A stretch of 64,000 nt of DNA from Pelagihabitans sp963710535 (GCA_963710535.1 CAVQAW010000003.1:248001-312000), one strand, 5' to 3'; counted from the first letter of the stretch, positions 33,666 to 44,122 are shown. Numbers and translations are program-made. The notes: generated from the letters alone by a model not told the origin.

Positions 33666-36600
33666 ATGAATCAAAAACGCTCTTTCAATTCGTTAAAACC
33701 TAAAAAGAAGTTTTCTTCTTTAACACTTGGGTTTTTGTCGATGATGATTTGCCTCGGAACGCAACTCCTCCAAGCAAATTCAAAAACCATTTCCATTGTG
33801 GTTGAAGTTGACAATTTTGTACAATCAACCGTTAACGGTACCGTAACGGATGTTGATGGTACTCCGCTTCCCGGGGCCAACGTAGTGGTGAAGGGAACCA
33901 CCAACGGTACACAAACCGATTTTGATGGCAATTATACCCTTAATGTAGACAGTAATGCCGTTTTGGTGTTCAGCTACTTGGGTTTCCAAACACTGGAAGT
34001 TGCCGTAGGTAGTAGATCCACCGTTAATGCTACGCTGCAAGAGGATGCAGCGGCATTGGACGAAGTGGTGGTTACAGGTTACCAAACGGAGACGAAGCGG
34101 GAAACCACCGCAGCGGTATCCATTGTAAAAGCTGAAGAATTGGCCGCGATTCCATCCGGTAACATCGAACAGCAATTACAAGGTAGGGTCGCAGGGGTTA
34201 CCGTACTGACCAACGGTCAGCCAGGTACCACCAGCCAGATCCGTATCCGTGGTTTTGGCGCCTTTGGCGGTAACGAGCCATTGTATGTCGTTGATGGGGT
34301 TCCTGTAGGTAATACGGAATTCCTTAATCCCGATGATATCGAGACCACTACGGTTCTTAAAGATGCGGCCGCGGCTTCCATATATGGAGCCAGGGCAGCC
34401 AACGGGGTTGTCGTTTATACCACCAAGCAAGGATCTAGGGCCCGTCGCAAAACACGCATGAGCCTGAACATTGCCAGCGGGGTACAAGATCCCAATACTG
34501 CTGGAGCGCCACAGAACCTGAACCCTCAGGATATGGCAGATTATACATTTATCGCTTATCGCAACAACGCTGCCGCCAACGGTACGCCTGTTCAATATAC
34601 ACACCCTCAATACGGGCCAGGGCCAAACCCCAGGTTTCCTGATTATCTTCATGCCGATGGGCAGAACGGGGTTTTTGCAAACCAGATCAACCTTGCTCAG
34701 ATCCAGGCCAACTACGAGGCCGATCCAGGAAACGTATTCCTGATCAAGCCGAACTTGGCTGGGACCAATTGGTATCAGGCAATCACAAGGATCGCTCCTA
34801 TTAGTAGGTTTACGCTTGGATTTGATGGAGGCACCGAAAATGGCCGCTTCTATATGGGCATTTCTGCCCAAAACCAGGCCGGTATCCTTTTGCAAAACGA
34901 TTTTTCCAGATATTCTGCCCGTTTCAACTCAGAATGGGACATCGCCCCATGGTTGAGTATCGGGGAGAATTTCCAGGTAACCTACCGATCAGTGGTCGGT
35001 GGTTTTGGAGGCCAGGGCGGTATCGGCGGTGCCGATGACGAATCGGTAGTACTTTCTGCCTATCGAATGCCTACCATTATTCCTGTATATGACGAGTTTG
35101 GCAGTTTTGCCAGTACAAGGGCCGCAGGTTTTAACAACCCACGTAACCCGGTAAGACAATTGGTACTTAATGACGGTTCCGATAAGGCCTATACCATAGG
35201 TGGTTTCGGAAACTTGTACGCTTTATTGAAACCATTTGACGGACTTACCTTCCGTACCAGCTTGGGCGGGGGTTATACCAACGGACATTTTGTGGGATAT
35301 GGTTTCCGATATTTGGGCGATTCAGAGCCAGAGGCCAGCAACAGCTTTAACGAAAGCAGTTTTTACAATTTCAACTGGACCTTCACCAATACCCTTACTT
35401 ATGAAAAATTGTTCGGCAAGCATAAAATCCGTGCCTTTGCCGGTATGGAGGCTTTGAACACCGGTCGTGGAAGGAACATCTTCGGTAACGGTATCAACCC
35501 ATTCTCCACCGATTTGGATTTCCAGAGCTTGAGCGTGGTACAGAGTCCGAACGTAGGCAGTGGCATCGCCAAAGGCGTGAACTTCTACTCTACCTTCGGG
35601 AAACTCGATTACAACTGGGACGAACGATACTATCTGACCGGGGTGATCCGTAGGGATGGGGCCTCCCGTTTTGGGGGCAACAACCGTTATGGAACATTTC
35701 CTGCCGTATCTGGAGCCTGGCGGGTGATCGCGGAACCCTTCATGCAAAACCAAAACTTCATCACCGATTTAAAATTCCGTGGGGGCTGGGGTCAAATGGG
35801 TAACTCGAACAACGTGGATCCAAATAACCAGTATTCTTTATTCGCTTCGGATAGGGGCAATACCTTTTATCCAATCGACGGACAGAACAGTGGCGCCAAT
35901 GAAGGTTTCGCCCAGAGCCGTATCGGCAACCCCGATGCGAAATGGGAAACCAGTACCACGACCAACATCGGCTTCGATGCCTCTTTTATGAACAACAATC
36001 TGGAAATCATCCTGGATTGGTGGAAAAAAGACACAGAAGACCTGTTATACCAAGTTCCATTGGCGGGCGTTACCGGTTCCTATGCCGCAGCACCTTCCGT
36101 GAACATTGCCAGCATGTCTAACCAAGGGGTCGATTTCCAGATCATTGGCCGGGGGAAACTCACCGATGACCTATCGTTCACCCTTACCTTGAACAATTCG
36201 TTCTTGACCAATGAGATCACCGCATTGGCTCCGGGTATCGAGTTCTTCGATGGTCCAGGCTATCGCGGTATACAAGCTACCAGAAACTCTGTTGGACAAC
36301 CCTTATCATCCTTCTTTGGATATAATGTAATCGGTTATTTCAATAGCCAGGCTGAAGTTGACAGTTCTCCAGCGCAGGATGGAAAAGGTTTGGGCCGTTT
36401 CAGGTATGAAGACGTGAATGGCGATGGTGCCATTACACCGGACGACAGAACCTTTTTGGGAAGTGCAGTACCCGATTACACAGGCGGTGCTACCTTGAAC
36501 TTGAGGTATAAGAATCTTGAATTCGAAACCTATTGGTTCGCTTCCGTGGGCAATGAGATCTTCAACCAGTCTAAATGGTTTACCGATTTCTTTGGCACCT

Positions 36601-36974
36601 TCGAAGGATCTGCCAAAGGCCAGAACGCAAAACGCTCTTGGACCCCTGCATTGGGCAACAGCGCCGCTGCCCCTATATGGGAAAGCGCCTCTAACCTTAG
36701 TACCAGTGGTGCCGGTAACTCATGGTACGTAGAAGACGGTACCTATGTGCGCTTGCAGCGTTTGGCATTGAGCTACGACTTTGTTGATATTTTGGACAGG
36801 TTAGGTTTGAGCAAACTCAAATTGGGTCTTTCTGCGAACAATATCTGGACGATTTCCAACTACAGCGGATTAGATCCAGGTGTAGGTGGTGGCGCTGATA
36901 CCAACTTTGGTATCGATGTGGGTAACTATCCAGTTTCTCCGCAGTATTTGATTACCTTGGAATTAGGCATATAA
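33666..36974 (+). CDS. SusC/RagA-family TonB-linked outer-membrane transporter
   Basis: A 1102-residue TonB-dependent transporter. The signal region (residues 1-40) is followed by a carboxypeptidase-regulatory-like domain (about 55-130; VNGTVTDVDGTPLPGANVVV, VFSYLGFQTLEV), then the TonB-box-like DEVVVTGYQ, the plug domain (about 150-260; IRIRGFGAFGGNEPLYVVDG, SIYGARAANGVV) and the 22-strand barrel up to the C-terminal YLITLELGI. No STN (anti-sigma interaction) domain is seen. With the SusD lipoprotein encoded 67 bp downstream it should import oligosaccharides across the outer membrane, powered by TonB-ExbBD. The neighbouring sulfatase and glucanase suggest a polysaccharide substrate. A long non-coding leader precedes it. 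Confidence 0.95.
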   Translation: MNQKRSFNSLKPKKKFSSLTLGFLSMMICLGTQLLQANSKTISIVVEVDNFVQSTVNGTVTDVDGTPLPGANVVVKGTTNGTQTDFDGNYTLNVDSNAVLVFSYLGFQTLEVAVGSRSTVNATLQEDAAALDEVVVTGYQTETKRETTAAVSIVKAEELAAIPSGNIEQQLQGRVAGVTVLTNGQPGTTSQIRIRGFGAFGGNEPLYVVDGVPVGNTEFLNPDDIETTTVLKDAAAASIYGARAANGVVVYTTKQGSRARRKTRMSLNIASGVQDPNTAGAPQNLNPQDMADYTFIAYRNNAAANGTPVQYTHPQYGPGPNPRFPDYLHADGQNGVFANQINLAQIQANYEADPGNVFLIKPNLAGTNWYQAITRIAPISRFTLGFDGGTENGRFYMGISAQNQAGILLQNDFSRYSARFNSEWDIAPWLSIGENFQVTYRSVVGGFGGQGGIGGADDESVVLSAYRMPTIIPVYDEFGSFASTRAAGFNNPRNPVRQLVLNDGSDKAYTIGGFGNLYALLKPFDGLTFRTSLGGGYTNGHFVGYGFRYLGDSEPEASNSFNESSFYNFNWTFTNTLTYEKLFGKHKIRAFAGMEALNTGRGRNIFGNGINPFSTDLDFQSLSVVQSPNVGSGIAKGVNFYSTFGKLDYNWDERYYLTGVIRRDGASRFGGNNRYGTFPAVSGAWRVIAEPFMQNQNFITDLKFRGGWGQMGNSNNVDPNNQYSLFASDRGNTFYPIDGQNSGANEGFAQSRIGNPDAKWETSTTTNIGFDASFMNNNLEIILDWWKKDTEDLLYQVPLAGVTGSYAAAPSVNIASMSNQGVDFQIIGRGKLTDDLSFTLTLNNSFLTNEITALAPGIEFFDGPGYRGIQATRNSVGQPLSSFFGYNVIGYFNSQAEVDSSPAQDGKGLGRFRYEDVNGDGAITPDDRTFLGSAVPDYTGGATLNLRYKNLEFETYWFASVGNEIFNQSKWFTDFFGTFEGSAKGQNAKRSWTPALGNSAAAPIWESASNLSTSGAGNSWYVEDGTYVRLQRLALSYDFVDILDRLGLSKLKLGLSANNIWTISNYSGLDPGVGGGADTNFGIDVGNYPVSPQYLITLELGI

Positions 36975-37041
36975 TCTAAACTATGATAAAACCGAGAACA
37001 ATGTCTGCTAAAAAAATATTATATTTATCAAAAATTTAACT

Positions 37042-38784
37042 ATGAAAACAATGAATAAACTTAAAAAGTACACGGTACTTTCCATGGGCCTGCTCATGTT
37101 CGGGGTGTCGTGTAATGATCAATTCTTGGAAGTGCTTCCAGCAGGAGCGCTTGCCGATGCCCAGGTAGGCACAAAAGATGGTATTGAAGGCCTTCTAATA
37201 GGAACTTATGCCGCCGTGAACGGGGTATTCGGAAACCGTTTTGAAGGACCCAACCATTGGATCACGGGTTCTATCATGGGCGGTGAGGCCAATAAAGGTA
37301 CCGATGCAGGGGATTACTCCACCATCAACCCGATTCAACGCTATGAGACCGATCCCACCAGCGGGGATTTGAACGCACTTTGGAATGGTCGCTATGAAGG
37401 AGTGAGTAGGGCCAATGCAGTGCTCAGGGCTTTGGAAAATGCTACCGATCTTTCTGCTGCCGATGCAGCGCGTATTGCTGGGGAAGCCAGATTTCTTAGA
37501 GGACATTTTTATTTCGACCTGAAGAAGCATTTTAACAGTGTTCCTGTTTATGATGAGACCTTATCTGCACCTGAGGTCGTGGTGGTTCCAAATACCCCTG
37601 ATGTTTGGGGTCAGATCGAAGCCGATTTCCAGTTTGCCTATGATAACCTGCCAGGCGTCAACGGTCCTGGTCGGAACAACAAATGGGCCGCAGCCGCCTA
37701 TATGGGCAAAGCCAAATTGTACCAACAGAAGTTCTCGGAAGCCAAAACCTGGTTCGATGATGTCATCGCGAACGGCACCACTTCCAATGGCTTGAAGTAT
37801 GCTTTGTTGGATGATTACGCTCAGATTTTTAACGCGGAGAACGACCAACATGCCGAATCTGTGTTCGATGTTGAATCTGCCAACAATACCGGTAGTGTGA
37901 ATAACGCGAATTACTTTGATGATTTGAACTATCCCTACAACACCGGCCCGGATGGACCAGGAAACTGTTGTGGTTTCTTCCAGCCCAGCTTTGAATTGGG
38001 CAATTCGTTCCGTACAGTAAGTGGTTTGCCGTTGTTGGACAAGTCTTATAACAACGCAGCGAATGCGATTGAAACGGATTTTAATCTTGAGGCCGACGAT
38101 CCTTTTACACCTACCGCCAAGGAATTGGATCCAAGGATCGATTGGTCGATCGGAAGAAGGGGCATTCAGTATTTGGATTGGATCCCCCACCCAGGGAAAG
38201 CCTGGATCAGGAGCCAGCCTTATGCCGGTCCTTATTCTCCCAAGAAATACATCTATTACAAGTCACAAGAAAACTCCTTTACCGATGGTAGTTCTTGGAC
38301 CCGTGGCTACGCGACGATGAACTACACCATTATCCGTTATGCCGATGTGCTCTTGATGGCCGCAGAAGCGGAAATCGAAGCCGGTAGTTTGGAAACCGCT
38401 AGGGGCTATGTGAATCAGGTTAGGGCAAGGGCTGCCAATCCAGCCTATTGGGTATCCAATGATGGAGGTGCAACCCCCGCAGCGAATTATTCGATCGCGG
38501 AGTATCCCGCCTCACAATTTGCGAATAAGGCCTCGGCCACTGCAGCTGTTCGCTTTGAAAGAAAATTGGAATTGTCCGGAGAAGGGCACCGTTTCTTTGA
38601 CCTGGTGCGATGGGGCGTTGCCGCTGAAGAGTTGAACGCCTATTTAGACTACGAGTCCACACTTTTGGTCACCAAATTTGGTGGGGCCAACTTTACGGCA
38701 GGGAAAAGTGAATTCTATCCCATACCACAAACACAGATCGATATTCAAGGTACGGATATCTTGCAACAGAATCCCGGTTATTAA
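37042..38784 (+). CDS. SusD/RagB-family nutrient-binding lipoprotein
   Basis: A 580-residue lipoprotein; MKTMNKLKKYTVLSMGLLMF leads to the lipobox FGVSC with the acylated Cys at residue 24, followed by NDQFLEVLPAG, the usual start of mature SusD. TPR-like helices follow (NALWNGRYEGVSRANAVLRA, AEARFLRGHFYFDL). The C-terminal RagB part has IIRYADVLLMAAEAEIEAG, ERKLELSGEGHRFFDLVRWG and YPIPQTQID. It forms the lid of the SusC barrel and binds glycan at the cell surface. A strong terminator sits 22 bp after its stop codon, so susC-susD is its own transcript. Confidence 0.95.
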   Translation: MKTMNKLKKYTVLSMGLLMFGVSCNDQFLEVLPAGALADAQVGTKDGIEGLLIGTYAAVNGVFGNRFEGPNHWITGSIMGGEANKGTDAGDYSTINPIQRYETDPTSGDLNALWNGRYEGVSRANAVLRALENATDLSAADAARIAGEARFLRGHFYFDLKKHFNSVPVYDETLSAPEVVVVPNTPDVWGQIEADFQFAYDNLPGVNGPGRNNKWAAAAYMGKAKLYQQKFSEAKTWFDDVIANGTTSNGLKYALLDDYAQIFNAENDQHAESVFDVESANNTGSVNNANYFDDLNYPYNTGPDGPGNCCGFFQPSFELGNSFRTVSGLPLLDKSYNNAANAIETDFNLEADDPFTPTAKELDPRIDWSIGRRGIQYLDWIPHPGKAWIRSQPYAGPYSPKKYIYYKSQENSFTDGSSWTRGYATMNYTIIRYADVLLMAAEAEIEAGSLETARGYVNQVRARAANPAYWVSNDGGATPAANYSIAEYPASQFANKASATAAVRFERKLELSGEGHRFFDLVRWGVAAEELNAYLDYESTLLVTKFGGANFTAGKSEFYPIPQTQIDIQGTDILQQNPGY

Positions 38785-38805
38785 TAACTTGGTATAAAGT
38801 AAGTT

Positions 38806-38834
38806 AAAAGCCGCCCAATGGGCGGCTTTTTTTT
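38806..38834 (+). terminator. Rho-independent terminator after susD
   Basis: GCCGCCC-AAT-GGGCGGC gives a perfect 7-bp GC stem with a 3-base loop, extended by AAAA/TTTT pairing and followed by eight T residues. It closes the susC-susD transcript. Confidence 0.92.
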
Positions 38835-38863
38835 GCGTGTTAAGCAAGGTTCACGCATCTTTG
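38832..38863 (+). promoter_or_regulatory. Candidate promoter of the VCBS lipoprotein gene
   Basis: TTTG at 38832-38835 and CATCTTTG at 38856-38863 (one mismatch to TAnnTTTG) are separated by 20 bp, the standard spacing. The first element overlaps the T run of the susD terminator. Transcription would start about 25 bases before the ATG at 38896. Confidence 0.45.
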
Positions 38864-38895
38864 CACCATAAAATATCTTTCATTCCTGATTTACA

Positions 38896-41800
38896 ATGAA
38901 ACTTAAGAATTCATCAATCATCATCTTTTTGGGCAGTTTGATCCTAATGTTGATAGGCGTTTTGGGATGTACCGACGCCTTGCCCACCACCTTGTTCACT
39001 ATCGTTCCCAATGCACAAAGCGGATTGGATTTCAACAACAAGCTCAGCGAAAACGACAGCATCAATATTTTGGACAATGAGTTCGTTTACAATGGTGCCG
39101 GGCTAGCCTTGGGAGACATGAATGGTGATGGTTATGACGATCTGTTCTTTGCGGGCAACCAAGTGGCCAACAAATTATTTTTGAACAAGGGAAAACTAAA
39201 ATTTGAAGATATTTCTGCCTCGGCCAATATTGCCAAAACCGACACCTTGATGTGGTCTTCGGGCGTTTCGCTCGTCGATGTCAATGCCGATGGCAAATTG
39301 GACATCTACGTCTGCAACACTTTTAGAAAAGTGCCCTCCCAAAGAAACAACCTATTGTATATCAATCAAGGCAACGATGCCAACGGAGTACCTACTTTTA
39401 AGGAAATGGCCCAATCTTATGGAGTGGCCGACGACACCTATTCATCGCACGCCCAATTTTTTGACTTTGACAATGATGGAGATTTGGATCTTTTTATCGG
39501 GGTGAACCGCATCGAAGGCATCGATCCCAGCGAATTCCGTCCTTTGGAGGATGACGGCACCTCCATGAGTAGGGACAAGCTCTACGAGAACACCTTCAAC
39601 GACAGCCTCAACCGCCAGATCTTTGTCGACGTCTCCGAAAAGGCGGGCATCCGGTACCACGGGTACAGCCACAGTACGGTTATCCATGATTTCAATGAGG
39701 ACGGATGGCCCGATATCTATGTGGCCAACGATTTCCTGAGCAACGACATTATCTACATCAACAACCACGATGGTACCTTTACCAACCACGCCAACGACAT
39801 CTTCAAGCATTTCAGTCTCTCATCGATGGGCAGTGACATCGCCGACGTCGACAACAACGGCCGTATGGATATCTATACCACCGAAATGCAGCCCTATTAT
39901 AACAAACGGAAAAAATTGTTCCAGGGCCCGAGCAGTTACCAAAAAGAAATATTCACCAAGAAATATGGATACGAATTTCAATATGCACGCAATACGCTGC
40001 AGATGAACATGGGTACAAATCCGCTAACTGAGTTGCCGATTTTCGGAGATGTGGGCATGTTCGCCGGCGTACAGGAAACCGATTGGAGCTGGGCACCCTT
40101 ATTTGCCGATTACGACAATGATGGCTGGCAGGATCTTTTGATCACCAATGGATTCCCAAAAGATGTCACCGACCGCGACTTTGGCGACTTCAGGATGACG
40201 GCAAGCCGCTTGGTGAGCAAGGAAAAATTGATCAGTGCCATTCCAGAGATCAAGTTGCCCAATTTTATCTTCAAAAATAATGGCGGTTTGGAGTTCACCG
40301 ATGAAACCCAAGCCTGGGGCCTTAATTTCGGGACCTTTTCCAGTGGCGCCATATATGGTGATCTTGATCTGGACGGGGATTTGGATATCGTGATCAACAA
40401 TATCAACGACCCTGCCCTACTCTTGGAAAACCACAGTGATCGATTGGCCCCCGACCAACATTACCTCAGGATCAATCTTAAGGGTTCCGAAAAGAATGGC
40501 AAAGCCATAGGCTCCTCCGTTGAAATATTCGCAAAAGGCAAGACACAGAAAAAAGAAGTGCTATCGGGCCGGGGCTATCTCTCCCAACCAGAGCAGGTGC
40601 TCCATTTTGGATTGGGGGCCACTGACCAGGTTGATAGCATCAAAATCAAATGGCCCAACGGAAGTGAACAGTTATTGGGCATTTCCAAGGTCGATACCAC
40701 ATTGGTCCTAAAATTTGACCCGCAGCAGGCCGCTGAAAAGACTCGGCCAAGACTTGTTGGCCAATCCCTATTCAAGGAAAGTAGCGCGTCACGTAATCTT
40801 GCCTTTTTAGTGGGGGATTACGACTTCATCGATTTCAATTTTCAACGGACCATACCCCACAAATTTTCCCAGTACGGGCCATCAATCGCCGTTGGGGATA
40901 TCAATAATGATGGTTTTGACGATGTCTTTGTGGGCGCCAGTCGCATGTTCAAGGAAAACTGGTTCATACAACGCAAAGATGGCGTTTTTGACCGGAAGGA
41001 AATCAGTTACAAGTCGAGCACGAAAATGGAGGAAGAAGATTCGGGCAGTTTGTTGTTCGATGCCGACAACGATGGCGATTTGGATCTTTACATTGCACGG
41101 GGAAGCGGGCAATACCCCATCAACCACGAATTTTATACCGATGTACTTTATAAAAATGATGGAAAGGGAAATTTTAGTATGATGCAAGATGCACTTCCAG
41201 GTATCACCGCAAATTCCTCGACCGTGAAGGCCGCCGATTTCGATATGGATGGTGATCTCGACCTTTTTGTGGGCAGCAGGGTATTGCCTTTTGCCTATCC
41301 CATGCCCGATAGGAGCTATATTTTGAGAAATGAAAGCACCCCGGGAAATCCAAAATTTGTGGATGCCACCGAGACTGTAGCCAAAGAACTGGCCTATGCG
41401 GGCATGATCTCCGATGCGCTATGGACCGATTTTAACGGTGATTCTAAGCCCGATTTGGTATTGGCTGGGGAATGGATGCCTTTAAGGTTTTTTAAAAATG
41501 AAAATGGAAAATTGGTGGATGTCACTTCCACTACCGGCATTGCCAATGACTTGGGTTGGTGGAACAGTTTGGCCGCAACGGATATAGATAATGATGGGGA
41601 TATGGACTATGTGGCCGGGAATTTTGGAAAGAACATGTATCTAAGGGGCAATAAGGAAGAACCGGTTCGTGTCTATGCCAAAGATTTGGATGGAAATGGC
41701 ACGGTCGACCCCTTGATATCCTATTATTTGAGAGACAGCATCGGCACCAAAAAAGAGTATCTGTACCACCCTTGGCAAGATGTCACCAAGCAATATGTGG

Positions 41801-42483
41801 GCATACGAAAAAAGTTCAATTCCTATGGGGCTTTCGGGGAATCAACACTACCTGAAATGTTTTCCGATGGCCTGCTCAACGATGCGACCCAACTCACCTT
41901 CAACTATATGCAAAGTGCATGGGTAGAGAATTTGGGCATGGGTCAGTTCAAAATGCATGCTTTGCCCATAGAAGCCCAATTGGCTCCCATTTATGGGATA
42001 CTTCCCGAAGATATCGATGGGGATGGCAACACCGACCTACTGCTCATCGGCAACGATTATGGCATGGAAGTACAACAAGGCAAGGCCGACGCCCTGAACG
42101 GTGTGGTTCTCAGGAACAAGGGCAAGGGTGATTTTTATGCGCTACCCCTTGAAGAAAGCCACTTTTTTGTACCTGGGGATGGAAAGAGTCTGGTTGCCGT
42201 GGCTATGGCCGACGACAATCAATTGATCATTGCATCGCAAAACAATGACTCCTTAAAAGTTTTTGAACCCATGATCAAGCCATTGGGTAAAATGCTGAAA
42301 CTGGCCCACAATGAGGTGAAGGCCAAAATAAAATATACAAATGGCACGGAAACCATTAGAGAGTTTTATTGGGGAAGCACCTTTCAATCCCAAAGCAGCC
42401 GTACTATTTTCATAACGGGGAACATGAAGTCGGTCGCGTTTTTCGATAATAGCGGGAAAGAGACCCGGATTATAGCGCTATAG
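38896..42483 (+). CDS. FG-GAP/VCBS repeat lipoprotein with ASPIC/UnbV domain
   Basis: A 1195-residue lipoprotein: hydrophobic signal with lipobox GVLGC (Cys25). At least 14 calcium-loop-like repeats of the form DxNxDGxxD are spread over two blocks, for example DMNGDGYDDLFFAGN, DFDNDGDLDLFIGVN, DFNEDGWPDIYVAND and, in the second half, DINNDGFDDVFVGA, DADNDGDLDLYIAR and DIDGDGNTDLLLIGN. These should form two beta-propellers. Between the blocks (about 520-600) lies an ASPIC/UnbV domain (RGYLSQPEQVLHFGLG, IKIKWPNGSEQ). Such proteins are frequent next to SusCD pairs in marine Bacteroidota and are thought to bind glycan or organise surface enzymes, but no member's function is firmly known to me. 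It has a likely promoter of its own behind the susD terminator. Confidence 0.9.
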   Translation: MKLKNSSIIIFLGSLILMLIGVLGCTDALPTTLFTIVPNAQSGLDFNNKLSENDSINILDNEFVYNGAGLALGDMNGDGYDDLFFAGNQVANKLFLNKGKLKFEDISASANIAKTDTLMWSSGVSLVDVNADGKLDIYVCNTFRKVPSQRNNLLYINQGNDANGVPTFKEMAQSYGVADDTYSSHAQFFDFDNDGDLDLFIGVNRIEGIDPSEFRPLEDDGTSMSRDKLYENTFNDSLNRQIFVDVSEKAGIRYHGYSHSTVIHDFNEDGWPDIYVANDFLSNDIIYINNHDGTFTNHANDIFKHFSLSSMGSDIADVDNNGRMDIYTTEMQPYYNKRKKLFQGPSSYQKEIFTKKYGYEFQYARNTLQMNMGTNPLTELPIFGDVGMFAGVQETDWSWAPLFADYDNDGWQDLLITNGFPKDVTDRDFGDFRMTASRLVSKEKLISAIPEIKLPNFIFKNNGGLEFTDETQAWGLNFGTFSSGAIYGDLDLDGDLDIVINNINDPALLLENHSDRLAPDQHYLRINLKGSEKNGKAIGSSVEIFAKGKTQKKEVLSGRGYLSQPEQVLHFGLGATDQVDSIKIKWPNGSEQLLGISKVDTTLVLKFDPQQAAEKTRPRLVGQSLFKESSASRNLAFLVGDYDFIDFNFQRTIPHKFSQYGPSIAVGDINNDGFDDVFVGASRMFKENWFIQRKDGVFDRKEISYKSSTKMEEEDSGSLLFDADNDGDLDLYIARGSGQYPINHEFYTDVLYKNDGKGNFSMMQDALPGITANSSTVKAADFDMDGDLDLFVGSRVLPFAYPMPDRSYILRNESTPGNPKFVDATETVAKELAYAGMISDALWTDFNGDSKPDLVLAGEWMPLRFFKNENGKLVDVTSTTGIANDLGWWNSLAATDIDNDGDMDYVAGNFGKNMYLRGNKEEPVRVYAKDLDGNGTVDPLISYYLRDSIGTKKEYLYHPWQDVTKQYVGIRKKFNSYGAFGESTLPEMFSDGLLNDATQLTFNYMQSAWVENLGMGQFKMHALPIEAQLAPIYGILPEDIDGDGNTDLLLIGNDYGMEVQQGKADALNGVVLRNKGKGDFYALPLEESHFFVPGDGKSLVAVAMADDNQLIIASQNNDSLKVFEPMIKPLGKMLKLAHNEVKAKIKYTNGTETIREFYWGSTFQSQSSRTIFITGNMKSVAFFDNSGKETRIIAL

Positions 42484-42542
42484 GAAAACAGGCCAATTAT
42501 CGGAACATTCGAAAGGCCGAAGCGACATGGCTTAAAGTTCCT

Positions 42543-44036
42543 TTAGTATTCCTCGGGATGTTTATAGTCCCCAAACCTATATTTCACGGTTCTTTTTAAA
42601 GGGATGTTCATCCCTTTGGTTTGCTCCAACCAATCATAAATGGCCGTTGCCATCGATTTTGCCACTTCCTGTTTGTCGGGATCGGCGATCAGGTTGTACA
42701 TTTCCTCAGGGTCGTTTTGCAGATCGTAGAGCTCGTTCCGGTCCCAAATACCATGGTATTTGATATATTTATAGCGATCGGTTCGCATGCCAAAAACCGT
42801 TGGGGTCATGGGAAAATCGTATTCCCAAAAGTACTCGTAGAAAATTTCCTTGCGCGAAGGGGCATTTACATCGCCCGTCAAAATGGGAATAAAGGAAACC
42901 CCGGGCATATATTCGGGTTTGGCAATGCCCGCTTCCGCCAAGATCGTAGGGCCAATATCGATATTCTGGACCATTTGTGTCGGTTGTTTCCCGCCTTCAA
43001 ATATTTCTGGGCAGCGCACCAAAAGAGGTACTTTTACGGATTCCTCATAAAAATGTCTTTTGTCGATCAGGCCATGTTCGCCCCAACTAAACCCGTTATC
43101 TCCCATATAGATCACCAAGGTAGATTCATCCAATCCCTCTTTTTTAAGAAATTCCATCAGGGTGCCGACACTTTCATCAACGCCCAATAAGGTCTCACAA
43201 TAATCGACGACCATCTCGTGGATGTCCCTGTTGTCGTGATACATATAATCTACACCATGCCAGCTCACACGCTGGTCTGCCACCCATTGGGGCCATTTCA
43301 AATCACGGTACTTCCCTGTTTTGGTCTGGTCATAGGTCAAAGGAAGCGCAATCTTGTTTCCCTTGTACCTTCCTTTATGGCGCTGTGCCGGCTGAAAGCC
43401 CGCATGTACGGCTTTGTGCGATAAATACAGAAAAAACGGTTTCTTTTTATCCCTTTTTTCCAGCCAGTCTACCGCATGTTCGGTCAATAAGTCGGTGATA
43501 TAGGTAGAATCGGTGTAAGCCACGCGATTTCCGTTGATGTTTAAGGTGGGGTTATAATAGACCCCCTGTCCAGGAAAACTCTCCCAATGAGTAAATCCCG
43601 GTTGGGGTTCGTCGCCATGATCTCCCATATGCCATTTGCCAAAAAAACCCGTCTGGTAGCCAGCCTTTTGAAGAAATTGGGGGAAATAGGTCAAATTGCC
43701 CGGATCGGGCGCTTGATTGTCGACTATGGTATGGGTATGCGAAAATTGCCCTGTCAGTATAGAGGCCCTGCTCGGGGAACACAAAGAGGTTGTTACGAAA
43801 GCATTCGATAGATAGGCCCCTTCCGCGGCCAGCTTGTCCATATTGGGCGTTTCCAGCCAGGGCACCTTGCCCGTGAAGCCCATATAATCGTATCTGTGAT
43901 CGTCGGTAAGGATAAAAACAACGTTTCTGGGCTTTTTTTTGTCCTTGTCCTTCTCCTTTGAATCGTTGTTGGCAGCTATTTTGCCCAAAGTGCAGAGGGC
44001 CAAAACAACGATCATAAAATGAGTCCGTTTTTTCAT
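42543..44036 (-). CDS. Formylglycine-dependent sulfatase (S1 family), exported
   Basis: A 497-residue type I sulfatase. After a signal peptide (1-22) and a Lys/Asp-rich segment, NVVFILTDDHRYDYMG gives the calcium-binding DD pair (45-46). SLCSPSRASILTG carries the C-x-P-S-R signature with Cys86, converted to formylglycine by a sulfatase-maturing enzyme not seen in the window. GKWHMGD, YLSHKAVH and MGDNGFSWGEHGLIDKRHF supply the remaining active-site Lys, His and Asp/Asn residues. The C-terminal part (YKYIKYHGIWDRNELYDLQN) is the usual sulfatase tail. It should remove sulfate esters from a polysaccharide in the periplasm. It converges with the VCBS gene (59 bp) and follows the esterase and glucanase genes. 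Confidence 0.93.
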   Translation of the reverse strand: MKKRTHFMIVVLALCTLGKIAANNDSKEKDKDKKKPRNVVFILTDDHRYDYMGFTGKVPWLETPNMDKLAAEGAYLSNAFVTTSLCSPSRASILTGQFSHTHTIVDNQAPDPGNLTYFPQFLQKAGYQTGFFGKWHMGDHGDEPQPGFTHWESFPGQGVYYNPTLNINGNRVAYTDSTYITDLLTEHAVDWLEKRDKKKPFFLYLSHKAVHAGFQPAQRHKGRYKGNKIALPLTYDQTKTGKYRDLKWPQWVADQRVSWHGVDYMYHDNRDIHEMVVDYCETLLGVDESVGTLMEFLKKEGLDESTLVIYMGDNGFSWGEHGLIDKRHFYEESVKVPLLVRCPEIFEGGKQPTQMVQNIDIGPTILAEAGIAKPEYMPGVSFIPILTGDVNAPSRKEIFYEYFWEYDFPMTPTVFGMRTDRYKYIKYHGIWDRNELYDLQNDPEEMYNLIADPDKQEVAKSMATAIYDWLEQTKGMNIPLKRTVKYRFGDYKHPEEY

Positions 44037-44122
44037 ATTGGGTAAGGGTTTTATTCGACAGATGGAAGGAAATCGTTTAATCCTTACAAAATACTAAAAA
44101 ATCCAAACCCCAAACCCTCTTT

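Noticed and set aside
34176..34895. 239-codon minus-strand frame inside susC
   Set aside because: Antisense to conserved plug and barrel sequence of SusC; no domain.
37561..38190. 209-codon minus-strand frame inside susD
   Set aside because: Antisense to SusD with no motif or start context.
38806..38863. Riboswitch between susD and the VCBS gene
   Set aside because: The structure is a simple GC hairpin with T run; there is no conserved aptamer-like sequence.
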